NCBI GenBank assembly: GCA_019119935.1
Contig: DWWA01000016.1
Span: forward strand, 36,505 to 100,504
Direction: 5' to 3'
From: Candidatus Ruthenibacterium merdavium
GTDB taxonomy: Bacteria; Bacillota; Clostridia; Oscillospirales; Ruminococcaceae
Length of the DNA stretch: 64,000 nt
Shown here one piece after another: positions 51,477 to 59,545 of the stretch. Position 1 is the stretch's first letter, and each line of letters begins with the position of its first letter. Under the pieces are notes generated by a model. The model was not told the DNA's origin, searched no databases, and saw only the letters and a list, made by a program, of their open reading frames with translations. Made by a program: the position numbers and the translations under genes.

Positions 51477-52529
51477 ATGGCAAACCGTGATTTATTGATT
51501 GTCGTTGATGATTCTCAAATTGACCTTGCAATTTTAAATGAAATTTTTAAAAGCAGTTTCCGAGTGAAATGTATCAGCGCACCGAAGCAGGCCTCTGCAT
51601 TCATCAAAGAACATCACGAGGAAATCTGCTTAATTTTGCTCGATATTTACTTAGGTCACCGCCAATCCGGTTTTTCTCTTTTAGAAGATCTTCAGCGCGA
51701 CGCCAACACCTCTTCCCTGCCTATCATCTTAATCACTTCCGATGCTAATAAAGAATATGTAGTAAGTGGAATGGAGGCAGGCGCGGTCGACTTTCTGGCA
51801 AAGCCCGTCAATCCGCATACGGTTCAAAAGCGCGTTTACGACATCATTCGTCAGTACTGGCCTGCTGAAACGCTTTTCCTGTCGAAGCAAACAAACAGCT
51901 CGGCAGATGAAGCCTTTTCCCTTGTTCCCGAAACGCTTAATGCCAAACAAATGCTCTCCGCGCTCCGCCCTTGGAGAGAAAGCCTGTCTTTGCTGTGCTC
52001 ACTGCGCCCGGGGCTCTCTTTTGAGCAAATGAAGCGAACAGCGAATATTGTTTCAGCTTTGGCCAAAACATACGCTTCTTATTGCAACACGCCCCCCCTG
52101 AGCGATAATGACGCCGTTTGGATCAGCCTTGCGGCTTCTTTCTTTGATATCGGGCTTGTCGCTCTGCCTGACGACGTTTTACAAACGCACACAGAAAATA
52201 CTTACCCAAAGCACACCGAGCTGGGTGCGCAAATGTTTGAAACAAGTGCATCGCTCCACCCCTTCTTTCATCATGCCGCCGATATTTGCCGCTGGCATCA
52301 CAAAGACTACGACGGCGCCGGCTGGCCCGTCGGTGAGGGCGGAAACAACATTCCGCTGAGCGCTCAATTGACCCGCACGGCAATTCTTTGCGTGGAATAC
52401 GCACAGCAGCTGGGCGAAAATGCAACGTCTCAACACGTTCTTCGCCTGCTGCAAAAGGATGTAGGGTATGCTATTTCGGAACAGATGTATGAGAATGCAT
52501 GTCTTTGCCCGGACCGTTTGCTGGGATAA
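51477..52529 (+). CDS. Response regulator with degenerate HD-GYP output domain
   Basis: A 350-residue protein. Residues 1-130 are a receiver domain with D11/D12, phospho-acceptor D56 (LLDIYL) and the conserved Lys (FLAKPVN). The C-terminal part aligns with HD-GYP domains of cyclic-di-GMP phosphodiesterases: KHTELGAQMF and HHKDYDGAGWPVG are well kept. The first motif, usually HDIGK, reads FDIGL (in AASFFDIGLVALPDDVL), losing the metal-binding His and the Lys. It may be inactive as an enzyme and serve for signalling. Co-transcribed with the HPt gene. Confidence 0.85.
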   Translation: MANRDLLIVVDDSQIDLAILNEIFKSSFRVKCISAPKQASAFIKEHHEEICLILLDIYLGHRQSGFSLLEDLQRDANTSSLPIILITSDANKEYVVSGMEAGAVDFLAKPVNPHTVQKRVYDIIRQYWPAETLFLSKQTNSSADEAFSLVPETLNAKQMLSALRPWRESLSLLCSLRPGLSFEQMKRTANIVSALAKTYASYCNTPPLSDNDAVWISLAASFFDIGLVALPDDVLQTHTENTYPKHTELGAQMFETSASLHPFFHHAADICRWHHKDYDGAGWPVGEGGNNIPLSAQLTRTAILCVEYAQQLGENATSQHVLRLLQKDVGYAISEQMYENACLCPDRLLG

Positions 52530-52583
52530 CATGGAACCTTTCCCCATAAGTGTACACGATACCACATAGATAGGAGAACCTTC

Positions 52584-53663
52584 ATGAGAAGAAAAATCAT
52601 TCGCTCTGCTTTGATTGCGTTCGGCCTGCTCATTGCTGTCCTTGCGGCGTATGTCATTTATGTTTTTGCAGATTATCATCGTTTTGAAGACCGGCTTGTC
52701 CTCACTCCCGAAGGTGAAGCTTCCGCGGGCTTAGAAACGGATACCGTTTACCGCGCTGTTTCCTATAATGTCGGCTTTGGCGCGTACAGCGCAGATTACA
52801 GCTTTTTCATGGATGGCGGCACAGAGAGCCGGGCGCGTTCTGCACAGGCCGTCAACGATAATATCACGGGGGCAGTTACCACTGCCGTGTCTTACAAGCC
52901 CGATCTTTTAATGCTGCAAGAAGTAGATATCAACGGCACACGCAGCCACCATGTCAACGAGTACCAACTCGCCTCCAGCCTGCTGTCTGATTTCAATTAC
53001 ACTCATACATTTGCCCAAAATTACGACAGTCCCTACTTGTTTTGGCCGTTGTTAGAGCCGCATGGGGCAAACCAATCAGGGCTTGCGTTTTTCTCGCGTT
53101 TTCCAATCAGTGAAGCCGTTCGGCGCAGTTTGCCGATTGAAGAAAGTGTCATGAAGCTTGTAGACCTTGACCGCTGTTATTCTGTGCAGCGGATTCCGAC
53201 ACAAAACGGAAAAGAGCTGGTGGTATATCACTTGCATTTATCGGCTTATACATCTGACGGAACGATTGCGGAAGAACAATTAAAAATGTTGTTTGAAGAC
53301 ATGCAGGCCGAGTATGACAAGGGAAATTATATCCTTGGCGGCGGTGACTTCAATAAAGATCTTCTCGGAAATTCCGCCGAGCGGTTCGGATTTGAGGATG
53401 CAGAGACGTATACTTGGGCACAGCCAATCCCGGACAGCCTGATTCCTTCTGCCTTCTCCATTATCGGGCCCTATGATGAAAGCAACCCTGTTCCCTCCTG
53501 TCGTAATGCAGACAAGCCTTACGGAAGCGATACTTTTGTTGTTACTGTTGACGGATTCATCGTATCGGACAATATCGAAGTAAAAGAAAGCAAAGTCATT
53601 GACACACAATTTGCATACAGCGACCACAATCCTGTTTTGTTAGATTTCGCATTATCTGATTAA
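52584..53663 (+). CDS. Endonuclease/exonuclease/phosphatase family protein, membrane anchored
   Basis: A 359-residue protein with an N-terminal membrane anchor (residues about 7-29) and an outward-facing EEP domain. The metal and catalytic motifs are LQEVD, GGDFNKD and the C-terminal YSDHNPV. Family members hydrolyse phosphodiester bonds in nucleic acids, inositol phosphates or lipids. AGGAGAACC lies before the ATG. It follows the response regulator gene by 54 bases and may share its transcript. Substrate unknown. Confidence 0.88.
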   Translation: MRRKIIRSALIAFGLLIAVLAAYVIYVFADYHRFEDRLVLTPEGEASAGLETDTVYRAVSYNVGFGAYSADYSFFMDGGTESRARSAQAVNDNITGAVTTAVSYKPDLLMLQEVDINGTRSHHVNEYQLASSLLSDFNYTHTFAQNYDSPYLFWPLLEPHGANQSGLAFFSRFPISEAVRRSLPIEESVMKLVDLDRCYSVQRIPTQNGKELVVYHLHLSAYTSDGTIAEEQLKMLFEDMQAEYDKGNYILGGGDFNKDLLGNSAERFGFEDAETYTWAQPIPDSLIPSAFSIIGPYDESNPVPSCRNADKPYGSDTFVVTVDGFIVSDNIEVKESKVIDTQFAYSDHNPVLLDFALSD

Positions 53664-53668
53664 GAATC

Positions 53669-53706
53669 AAAAGCTTCCCCGCACGACGGACGAGGAAGCT
53701 TTTTTC
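53669..53706 (+). terminator. Terminator after the EEP gene
   Basis: AAAAGCTTCC pairs with GGAAGCTTTT across a GC-rich loop, followed by T. Confidence 0.8.
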
Positions 53707-53731
53707 CATGCAAAAATTCTACCAAAACAGC

Positions 53732-53775
53732 AAAAGAGGAAGAAACAGCCCGAAAGCGTGCTTCTTCCTCTTTTT
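53732..53775 (-). terminator. Terminator after tsf
   Basis: On the minus strand AAAGAGGAAG pairs with CTTCCTCTTT and is followed by a T-run. Adjacent to, but distinct from, the EEP terminator. Confidence 0.78.
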
Positions 53776-53810
53776 GTTTTCGATTAAGCAAAAGAAAATT
53801 GAAAAAACGA

Positions 53811-54731
53811 TTATTTCACCATGCTTGCAACTTCTGCTGCGAAATCGTCCTCTTTCTTCTCCAGGCCCTCGCCCTTCTCGAAACGAACATACTTCACAAT
53901 CTCAATGTCGCCGCCCAGCTCTTTGCCGGTTTTCTCCACGTACTGAGCAACCGTCAAATCGCCGTCTTTAACAAACTGCTGGTCAACCAGGCAGTTCTCT
54001 TTGTAGTACTTGCCAATTTTGCCCTCAACCATCTTCTCTTTCACCTGGTCGGGCTTGCTGGCCAGCTTCGGATCATTGCTGATCTGAGCGAGGAGAATCT
54101 CTTTCTCCTTCTCCAGCACCTCAGCGGGAACGGAAGCCTCGTTCAGGTAAGCGGGGTTGACAGCCGCAATCTGCATTGCAATGTCTTTACCGAAAGCGAC
54201 AAACTCAGGCTTTGCAGCCACAGCGTCGCTGGTGTTGAACTCAACCAAAACGCCGTGCGTGCCGCCGCCGTGAACATAAGCAGCGCAAACGCCCTCGAAG
54301 CGCTCGAAACGACGAATCTTGATGTTCTCGCCGATTACCAAAATTTTCTCTTTCAGAGCAGCGTCAACATCGCCGTCGCCCATTTTGCACTTCAGCAGCG
54401 CATCCACATCAGCGGGATTCTCGTTGATAACGATTTGTGCCAAATCCTGTACGAAGGTGCGGAACAGCTCGTTCTTTGCAACGAAGTCGGTCTCAGCGTT
54501 AACTTCGATCACAACGCCAACCTTCTTCGCCATATCGGCCTCAGCAAAAACCATACCCTCAGCAGCAATGCGGCCAGCCTTCTTTGCGGCGGCAGCCAAG
54601 CCTTTTTCACGCAGGTACTCAACAGCCTTGTCGAAATCACCGTTGGACTCGGTCAAAGCCTTTTTGCAGTCCATCATGCCGCAGCCGGTTTGCTCACGCA
54701 GGTTTTTAACATCAGTAGCAGTAAAAGCCAT
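53811..54731 (-). CDS. tsf: Translation elongation factor Ts
   Basis: The nucleotide-exchange factor for EF-Tu. The N-terminal UBA-like helix bundle has LREQTGCGMMDCKKALTE, and the core begins VVIEVNAETDFVAKNE. At 306 residues it is full length. AAAGGAG precedes the ATG. It follows rpsB, as in nearly all bacteria, but a terminator-like hairpin lies between them. Confidence 0.98.
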   Translation of the reverse strand: MAFTATDVKNLREQTGCGMMDCKKALTESNGDFDKAVEYLREKGLAAAAKKAGRIAAEGMVFAEADMAKKVGVVIEVNAETDFVAKNELFRTFVQDLAQIVINENPADVDALLKCKMGDGDVDAALKEKILVIGENIKIRRFERFEGVCAAYVHGGGTHGVLVEFNTSDAVAAKPEFVAFGKDIAMQIAAVNPAYLNEASVPAEVLEKEKEILLAQISNDPKLASKPDQVKEKMVEGKIGKYYKENCLVDQQFVKDGDLTVAQYVEKTGKELGGDIEIVKYVRFEKGEGLEKKEDDFAAEVASMVK

Positions 54732-54773
54732 GGTTCTATTCTCCTTTTCTGAATCACAGTCAAAACATCAAAA

Positions 54774-54815
54774 ATGGTATCCTCCGCCTGCGCAGAGGAA
54801 GCGAAGGATACCATA
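54774..54815 (-). terminator. Terminator-like hairpin between rpsB and tsf
   Basis: Perfect 10-base arms (54774-54783 and 54805-54814) with T-run on the minus strand. It would lower tsf relative to rpsB by partial termination. Confidence 0.72.
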
Positions 54816-54827
54816 ACGCGCATAAAA

Positions 54828-55553
54828 TTATTCGGCAGCTTCTTCCTGAGCCGCTGCTTCCTCGAACTGCTCACCCTGACGGCCTTCCAGCACAGCGTCA
54901 GCCATAGCGCCGGCAATCAGCTTCACAGCGCGGATTGCGTCGTCGTTGCCGGGGATGACATAGTCGATCTCGTCCGGATCGCAGTTGGTGTCAACGATGG
55001 CAACGATGGGGATGTTCAGCTTGCGTGCCTCAGAAACAGCAATGCGCTCTTTGCGCGGGTCAACGATGAACATTGCCTTCGGCAGCTGCTCCATCTCTTT
55101 CACACCGCCCAGGAACTTCTCGAGTTTCTCGAGCTCCAGCTCCAGCTTAGCTACTTCCTTCTTCGGCAGCATCTCAAAAGTGCCATCCTCGCGCATTTTG
55201 TTGATCTGAGCCATACGGTCAATGCGGCGGCGAATGGTGCGGAAGTTGGTGAGCATACCGCCCAGCCAACGAGCGTTTACATAGTGCATACCGCAGCGCT
55301 GAGCTTCCTCGCGCACGGAATCCTGAGCCTGCTTCTTGGTGCCGACGAACAGAACGCTGCCGCCCTCTGCTGCAATGTCACGCACAAAGTTATAAGCCTC
55401 GTCCAGCTTCTTCACAGTCTTCTGCAAGTCAATGATATAGATACCATTGCGCTCGGTGAAGATGTATTTTGCCATTTTGGGGTTCCAGCGGCGGGTCTGA
55501 TGACCGAAGTGCACGCCGGCTTCGAGAAGCTGTTTCATAGATACGACTGCCAT
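54828..55553 (-). CDS. rpsB: 30S ribosomal protein S2
   Basis: A 241-residue small-subunit protein. Conserved blocks include [17 protein letters not shown] at the N-terminus and [20 protein letters not shown] later. GGAGGATTTT precedes the ATG. First gene of the rpsB-tsf pair, with its own promoter and about 90 bases of leader containing a GC-rich GCCGCTTCGGCGG hairpin that could be an S2 regulatory element. Confidence 0.98.
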   Translation of the reverse strand: MAVVSMKQLLEAGVHFGHQTRRWNPKMAKYIFTERNGIYIIDLQKTVKKLDEAYNFVRDIAAEGGSVLFVGTKKQAQDSVREEAQRCGMHYVNARWLGGMLTNFRTIRRRIDRMAQINKMREDGTFEMLPKKEVAKLELELEKLEKFLGGVKEMEQLPKAMFIVDPRKERIAVSEARKLNIPIVAIVDTNCDPDEIDYVIPGNDDAIRAVKLIAGAMADAVLEGRQGEQFEEAAAQEEAAE

Positions 55554-55658
55554 AATAAAATCCTCCTAAAAATTGTTTTTCCTCCGCATTATTTTTATGA
55601 TACCCCACCGCCGAAGCGGCACCGGAGCACCAAAATAATACGTGCGTATTGCCGTTAT

Positions 55659-55688
55659 ATTGTATCACACTCACTTGGTAAAAATCAA
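55659..55688 (-). promoter_or_regulatory. SigA promoter for rpsB
   Basis: Minus-strand TTGATT (55683-55688), 18-base spacer, TACAAT (55659-55664). Confidence 0.6.
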
Positions 55689-55886
55689 GCATTTTTTTCG
55701 TTTTTTACCCATCTTTTTCTCGGCACAAAAAGTTTGCTGCATTTGTACGGACTGATAATTGAAAAAAACGCAGAAACCCGAAAAAGGCTTCTGCGTTTTT
55801 CCCTTTCAAAATGCCTTATTATGTGCCTCGGCGCAAAGTGAGTGCATTTTTTATATTCAGAAACACCTTCGTTATGTTCCCTGTTC

Positions 55887-57788
55887 CTACTCCTGCGTAA
55901 AGTTATCGCCAAACATCTGGTCATACTGCAAAAGCCAATGGTCTTCATACCATTTTGTCTGCTCCTGGCTCATTTCCTGTGAAAATGTTCCGTCCGGCTC
56001 AACAGTCACGCCGCGTGTGCGCGCACGGTAGATATCCATTTGCTGCAAGAGATACTCAAAATAAACCGGCTGCTTTAACCCGTAAAGCTCGGTTACAATG
56101 GGAGAAACTTCGTACGATGCAACGGTGCCAAGGTCAGTGGCGGCATCGCTGTAATTGCTCCAAATCAGTAAATCTGTCTGGCGCAGTGCAGGGCTTGCCG
56201 TATCGCCTTTTTCAATATAGCCCGTCTTTTCATAGATTTCATACCCTTCGCCAAACGGGTTGAAATGATCGCCCCAAAACACGATAATCGTCGGCTCTTC
56301 CACCTGGCTGAAATAATCCGTCAGCGCTCCCAGCGCAGCGTCAGCCTCATAAATGCCGGTTGCAAAATCTTGCAGCTGTACCAGCGTTTTGTCTGTAAGA
56401 CCGGGATGTTCCACAATGTTGACAAGCTCCTCGGCAGGATACTTGCCTTCATCATAGGTAGTATGATTCTGCATCGTTACCGCATGCACAAATACCGGGC
56501 CATCATCCTTACGGCTTTCATACTGCTCAATAATCTGCTCGGTCATTTCCATATCCGACACAAACCCGCGCCGTTTGTCCGGGTCTTGCATATCTTCAAT
56601 GGAAATAAAGTCATCCAGCCCCAAACGCGGATAAGCCGTGTTGCGGCTCCACATTCTTTCGTAGTAGCCGTGAATGGCCACAGTGCTGTACCCTTCTTCT
56701 TTTAAATACTGCGCAAAAGAAGGCATTTGCCCCGTGACATACTGCTGATAGGGCTTGCTGCCCGCAGGCAGATGCTCCAGCGAAAAACCGGTCAGAACTT
56801 CAAATTCCACATCACAGGTACCTCCGCCAAAGCTGGGCGAATAAACATAACCGCTTGCACCTTCTTCGCCAAGGCGTTTCAAATTCGGGGTTAAATCGCG
56901 GTCAAACTGAATTCCTTCTAAGCGAGATACATCCCAGAAGGATTCATTCATCACATAAATAATATTCGGCGTTTGTTCGGCATCCTTGCCCGCTTCAGCC
57001 GCATACGACTGCTCATACATCGGCTCGCCGGAATCATCTTTTTTCACCTGATCTAAGCGCTCTTCCACTTTTTCTTTGCTGTATCCTTCCGGCGCTTCTA
57101 CTTGCATCACGCGCAGATTCGTCAAAAATCCCGTTACAATACTATAATTGCGATAGTAGCGGTCCTGCATCCACATATCTTCATAAATATGAAAAGATGC
57201 ACACACCTCTTTGCTCATATAAATCCCAAAAAAGATTCCAAGCGAAAGCGCGGCTCCCGCTGCTGTCAGGCCTGCCCGAATGAAAAGGCCCCGGCGTTTG
57301 CGGGCACGATGAGGTACGGGAAGAAAACAACTGGCCGCCAAGCAAACAATGAAAATAATCGCAACAACAATCATGTGCGGCTGAACGGAAAGTTTCACAT
57401 TTCCCGCGACGCCCATGAAATCGCCAAGCTGCTGAAAGTCCCACGGCAAAAGCGGTTCTCCGCGCATTTCCAGCTTGAAATAGGTAACAACACCCGTTCC
57501 GTAAGCCACAATTTCCATCAAAAGAACCGCCGGCCAGTGACGCCCGAACAGCTGGCTGAGCACCGTATACACGCCCAAAACAAAAAGCCAAGCGAGAATA
57601 AAAGCCTCCGGATGCGGAAGCAGGCGCTCATTCCAAAATTCATCATTAAACAACGTGCCTCGATGCAGCCACTCCATGCCCCAAAAAATAACAGATGGGA
57701 ACAAAAGCCCTGCTGCTGCTTGAAGCACCCAAGCATATCGGCTTGCTTTCTGCGTGATGCGCTCTTGCACCGCCGCTAATCCTTTCAT
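55887..57788 (-). CDS. LTA synthase-like membrane sulfatase family protein
   Basis: A 633-residue protein with five N-terminal membrane helices and an outer sulfatase-like domain of the lipoteichoic acid synthase/phosphoglycerol transferase type. The metal-binding Glu is in MNESFWDVSRL, the catalytic Thr in SFGGGTCDVEFE, and further ligands in TMQNHTTYDEG and FWGDHFNPFG. It likely adds glycerol-phosphate to a surface polymer or glycolipid. In-frame codons reach 57950, but the ATG at 57788 follows AGGAAAGGA. A leader of about 240 bases precedes it. Confidence 0.9.
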   Translation of the reverse strand: MKGLAAVQERITQKASRYAWVLQAAAGLLFPSVIFWGMEWLHRGTLFNDEFWNERLLPHPEAFILAWLFVLGVYTVLSQLFGRHWPAVLLMEIVAYGTGVVTYFKLEMRGEPLLPWDFQQLGDFMGVAGNVKLSVQPHMIVVAIIFIVCLAASCFLPVPHRARKRRGLFIRAGLTAAGAALSLGIFFGIYMSKEVCASFHIYEDMWMQDRYYRNYSIVTGFLTNLRVMQVEAPEGYSKEKVEERLDQVKKDDSGEPMYEQSYAAEAGKDAEQTPNIIYVMNESFWDVSRLEGIQFDRDLTPNLKRLGEEGASGYVYSPSFGGGTCDVEFEVLTGFSLEHLPAGSKPYQQYVTGQMPSFAQYLKEEGYSTVAIHGYYERMWSRNTAYPRLGLDDFISIEDMQDPDKRRGFVSDMEMTEQIIEQYESRKDDGPVFVHAVTMQNHTTYDEGKYPAEELVNIVEHPGLTDKTLVQLQDFATGIYEADAALGALTDYFSQVEEPTIIVFWGDHFNPFGEGYEIYEKTGYIEKGDTASPALRQTDLLIWSNYSDAATDLGTVASYEVSPIVTELYGLKQPVYFEYLLQQMDIYRARTRGVTVEPDGTFSQEMSQEQTKWYEDHWLLQYDQMFGDNFTQE

Positions 57789-58028
57789 TCTGTCACATTC
57801 CTTTCCTAACTGACACAAAGAGCAATGCAAGTTCTTCCATTCTGCTCGCGCGCAGCAGCCGCTGTCCTTTCCGCGATAGATTTTGAAAACAAAGCAATGC
57901 GCGTTTTTTTGCAGCGTGCACAAACCTATATCCGTTCGGCAAAAGCACAAAACACCCTATGCCGATCGCCGCAGCTCACTGCAAAAGTTCAGCTGTTTTA
58001 AAAGGGCTCCTCCCACTTTCAAAACACT
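57789..58028 (-). other. Long leader of the LTA synthase-like gene
   Basis: About 240 bases from the predicted start to the ATG. On the minus strand, visible pairings include a GTTTT...AAAAC hairpin with inner AAAG/CTTT and GGG/CCC, then CAGCT/AGCTG and CGGCA/TGCCG. No protein gene or known RNA class is recognised. The remainder of the gap (to 58168) holds the promoter and a tandem repeat. Confidence 0.35.
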
Positions 58029-58035
58029 GTGTTAC

Positions 58036-58066
58036 ATTATATCGAAAAATCCCCCTTGTCTGTCAA
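58036..58066 (-). promoter_or_regulatory. SigA-like promoter for the LTA synthase-like gene
   Basis: Minus-strand TTGACA (58061-58066) and TATAAT (58036-58041), both perfect, but with a long 19-base spacer. Confidence 0.55.
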
Positions 58067-58114
58067 GACTTTTTTCTTTTTTTCACAATGTTTTTAGACA
58101 AGTTTCAACATTGT

Positions 58115-58152
58115 CATTTTTTAGGGCGTATCTCATTTTTTAGGGCGTATCT
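58115..58152. repeat. Perfect 19-bp tandem duplication
   Basis: Two identical 19-base units (58115-58133 and 58134-58152), each containing TTTTTTAGGGCGTATCT. It lies just after the ylmC stop on its strand and upstream of the divergent promoter; probably slippage. Confidence 0.9.
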
Positions 58153-58168
58153 GAGAACAGCGAAAACT

Positions 58169-58429
58169 TTATTTTCCGTTGTTTTCCTCCTGCTTTGCCA
58201 GATCCGCATTCACGAGCACCGCGTCTTTTCCGATGGTACGAATGGCTTTCCATGGAATTTTTGTATCGGGATGACGCCCCAACAAACCAAACAGCTTCCA
58301 TTTCCCATAAATCACAAGATGGGTAATAATCGCACTGGTTTCATCAAATGCAATATCATCCACCGTACCTAAGTTTTTTCCTGTGTGCAAGTCAATGACA
58401 TCCTTTTGGCATAATTCGTATAAGATCAT
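58169..58429 (-). CDS. ylmC: YlmC/YmxH family sporulation protein (PRC-barrel)
   Basis: An 86-residue PRC-barrel protein. LCQKDVIDLHTGKNLGTVDD is the family opening and KIPWKAIRTIGKDAVLV the second half of the barrel. The frame opens at 58648, but the ATG at 58429 after GGGAGAA gives the family length. Members are SigE- or SigG-linked in spore formers; role unclear. Confidence 0.88.
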   Translation of the reverse strand: MILYELCQKDVIDLHTGKNLGTVDDIAFDETSAIITHLVIYGKWKLFGLLGRHPDTKIPWKAIRTIGKDAVLVNADLAKQEENNGK

Positions 58430-58516
58430 CTGCTTCTCCCGCCTTTCTGTCTTCGGCTGCTGTGCTGTTCCATAAATATTCACCTTTGAGGGGTTTCTAT
58501 ACATGATGAAATAGTG

Positions 58517-58733
58517 TATAATAAGAAACACAGTTTGCATCGGTGCATGAGCGGCAAGCTTCGTTTTTCTAACGATGAGCCTGCCGGCCGTCCATCCTTT
58601 CGCGGGCGTTTTGTGCCGCACAGAAAAATGCTTGCTTTGCGGCATCACCTTTTCTGCGGCTCATAGAAATCTGCCTGCACAAGCTCTCTTGCACTGTGAA
58701 AACTGCTCTTGAAAAAAGGCAGGTGTTTGCGTT
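58517..58733 (+). ncRNA. Rod-like structured RNA upstream of the HAD gene
   Basis: A TATAAT (58517-58522) precedes a stretch with nested arms: CACAGT/ACTGTG (58529/58693), GTGCA/TGCAC (58543/58676), ATGAGC/GCTCAT (58547/58659), GCAAGC/GCTTGC (58554/58630). Two hairpins lie inside (TCGTT/AACGA; GCCTGC/GCGGGC). The nesting forms a rod of about 170 bases with internal loops, in outline like 6S RNA. No terminator is seen, so it may instead be the HAD gene leader. Gap 58430-58733 contains no protein gene I can support. Confidence 0.35.
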
Positions 58734-59372
58734 TTGTATCGCAATATTATTTTTGATTTAGGCGGAGTTGTGGTTGATTTTCATCCCCGCACTTTTTTAG
58801 TAGATCGTTTTATGAACGAGCGCTTGGAACAGCAGCTTTATGACATCACCTTCGGCAGTGAAGAATGGCTGGCGCTGGATGCCGGAATTTTAACGCGCGC
58901 ACAGGCTAACGCCATCATGCGTCAAAAGGGCGCCGCAATTGGGAGAAGCTTTGAAGTCGATGTTATTTTACACGATTGGTATGACATGCTGAAAACAAAA
59001 GAGGAAACCGTCCAGCTGTTGTCGCGTTTAAAAAAGCACGGATACCGCTTGTTTTATCTTTCCAACATTTCCTTTGACGTACTGGAATTTTTGCGCGACC
59101 GCAAATTCTGGGCTTATTTTGAAGGCGGTATTGCTTCCTGTCAAATTCAGGTAACAAAACCCGATTTACGGATTTATCAAGTGCTGCTTCGCCAGTACGG
59201 TCTTCGCCCGGAAGAATGTATCTTCTTGGATGATAACCGCGCAAACGCTGTCGCCGCGACACGGTGCGGCATTACGGGGCTTCATTTCCGCGGCATGAAA
59301 CCGACCGTTCTGCAAATGCTGAAGCTTGGCATTGCGCTCGATAAGCGCACACCGCCTATTCCGCCCCGTTAA
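58734..59372 (+). CDS. HAD superfamily hydrolase
   Basis: A 212-residue phosphatase-like protein. Motif I is IIFDLGGVVVDF (FDLGG in place of the usual DxDGT, common in the YihX-like subgroup), motif II is LFYLSNIS, motif III Lys is in QVTKPD and motif IV is CIFLDDNRANAVAA. Start is a TTG at 58734, eight bases after AGGTG. It probably dephosphorylates a sugar phosphate or nucleotide. It stands alone before a terminator. Confidence 0.9.
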   Translation: MYRNIIFDLGGVVVDFHPRTFLVDRFMNERLEQQLYDITFGSEEWLALDAGILTRAQANAIMRQKGAAIGRSFEVDVILHDWYDMLKTKEETVQLLSRLKKHGYRLFYLSNISFDVLEFLRDRKFWAYFEGGIASCQIQVTKPDLRIYQVLLRQYGLRPEECIFLDDNRANAVAATRCGITGLHFRGMKPTVLQMLKLGIALDKRTPPIPPR

Positions 59373-59417
59373 AGACGGGTTTATTTCATTAAATTCCTTG
59401 GCTCTATCGAAAAATGC

Positions 59418-59473
59418 AAGAGCACCCCTTCACGGCGCATCAACAACGCCGAAAAGGGGTGCTCTTATTTTCT
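59418..59473 (+). terminator. Terminator after the HAD gene
   Basis: AAGAGCACCCCTT pairs with AAGGGGTGCTCTT with inner CGGCG/CGCCG pairing, then T-rich sequence. It may also serve the convergent YeeE gene. Confidence 0.85.
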
Positions 59474-59545
59474 CAAGAAACACAGACAGCCGCCAGAATG
59501 ATGTTCGACTGTCTGTATCACAAGGCACACACAGATATTGCTGTT

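Noticed and set aside
53799..54752. 317-codon open frame antisense to tsf
   Set aside because: Shadow of tsf in the opposite strand with no domain or start signal.
54774..55841. 355-codon open frame antisense to rpsB
   Set aside because: Spans the rpsB gene, its promoter and the intergenic hairpin; not a plausible protein.
57789..57950. 54-codon N-terminal extension of the LTA synthase-like protein
   Set aside because: Cys-rich and unlike the family; the ATG at 57788 has a good ribosome site.
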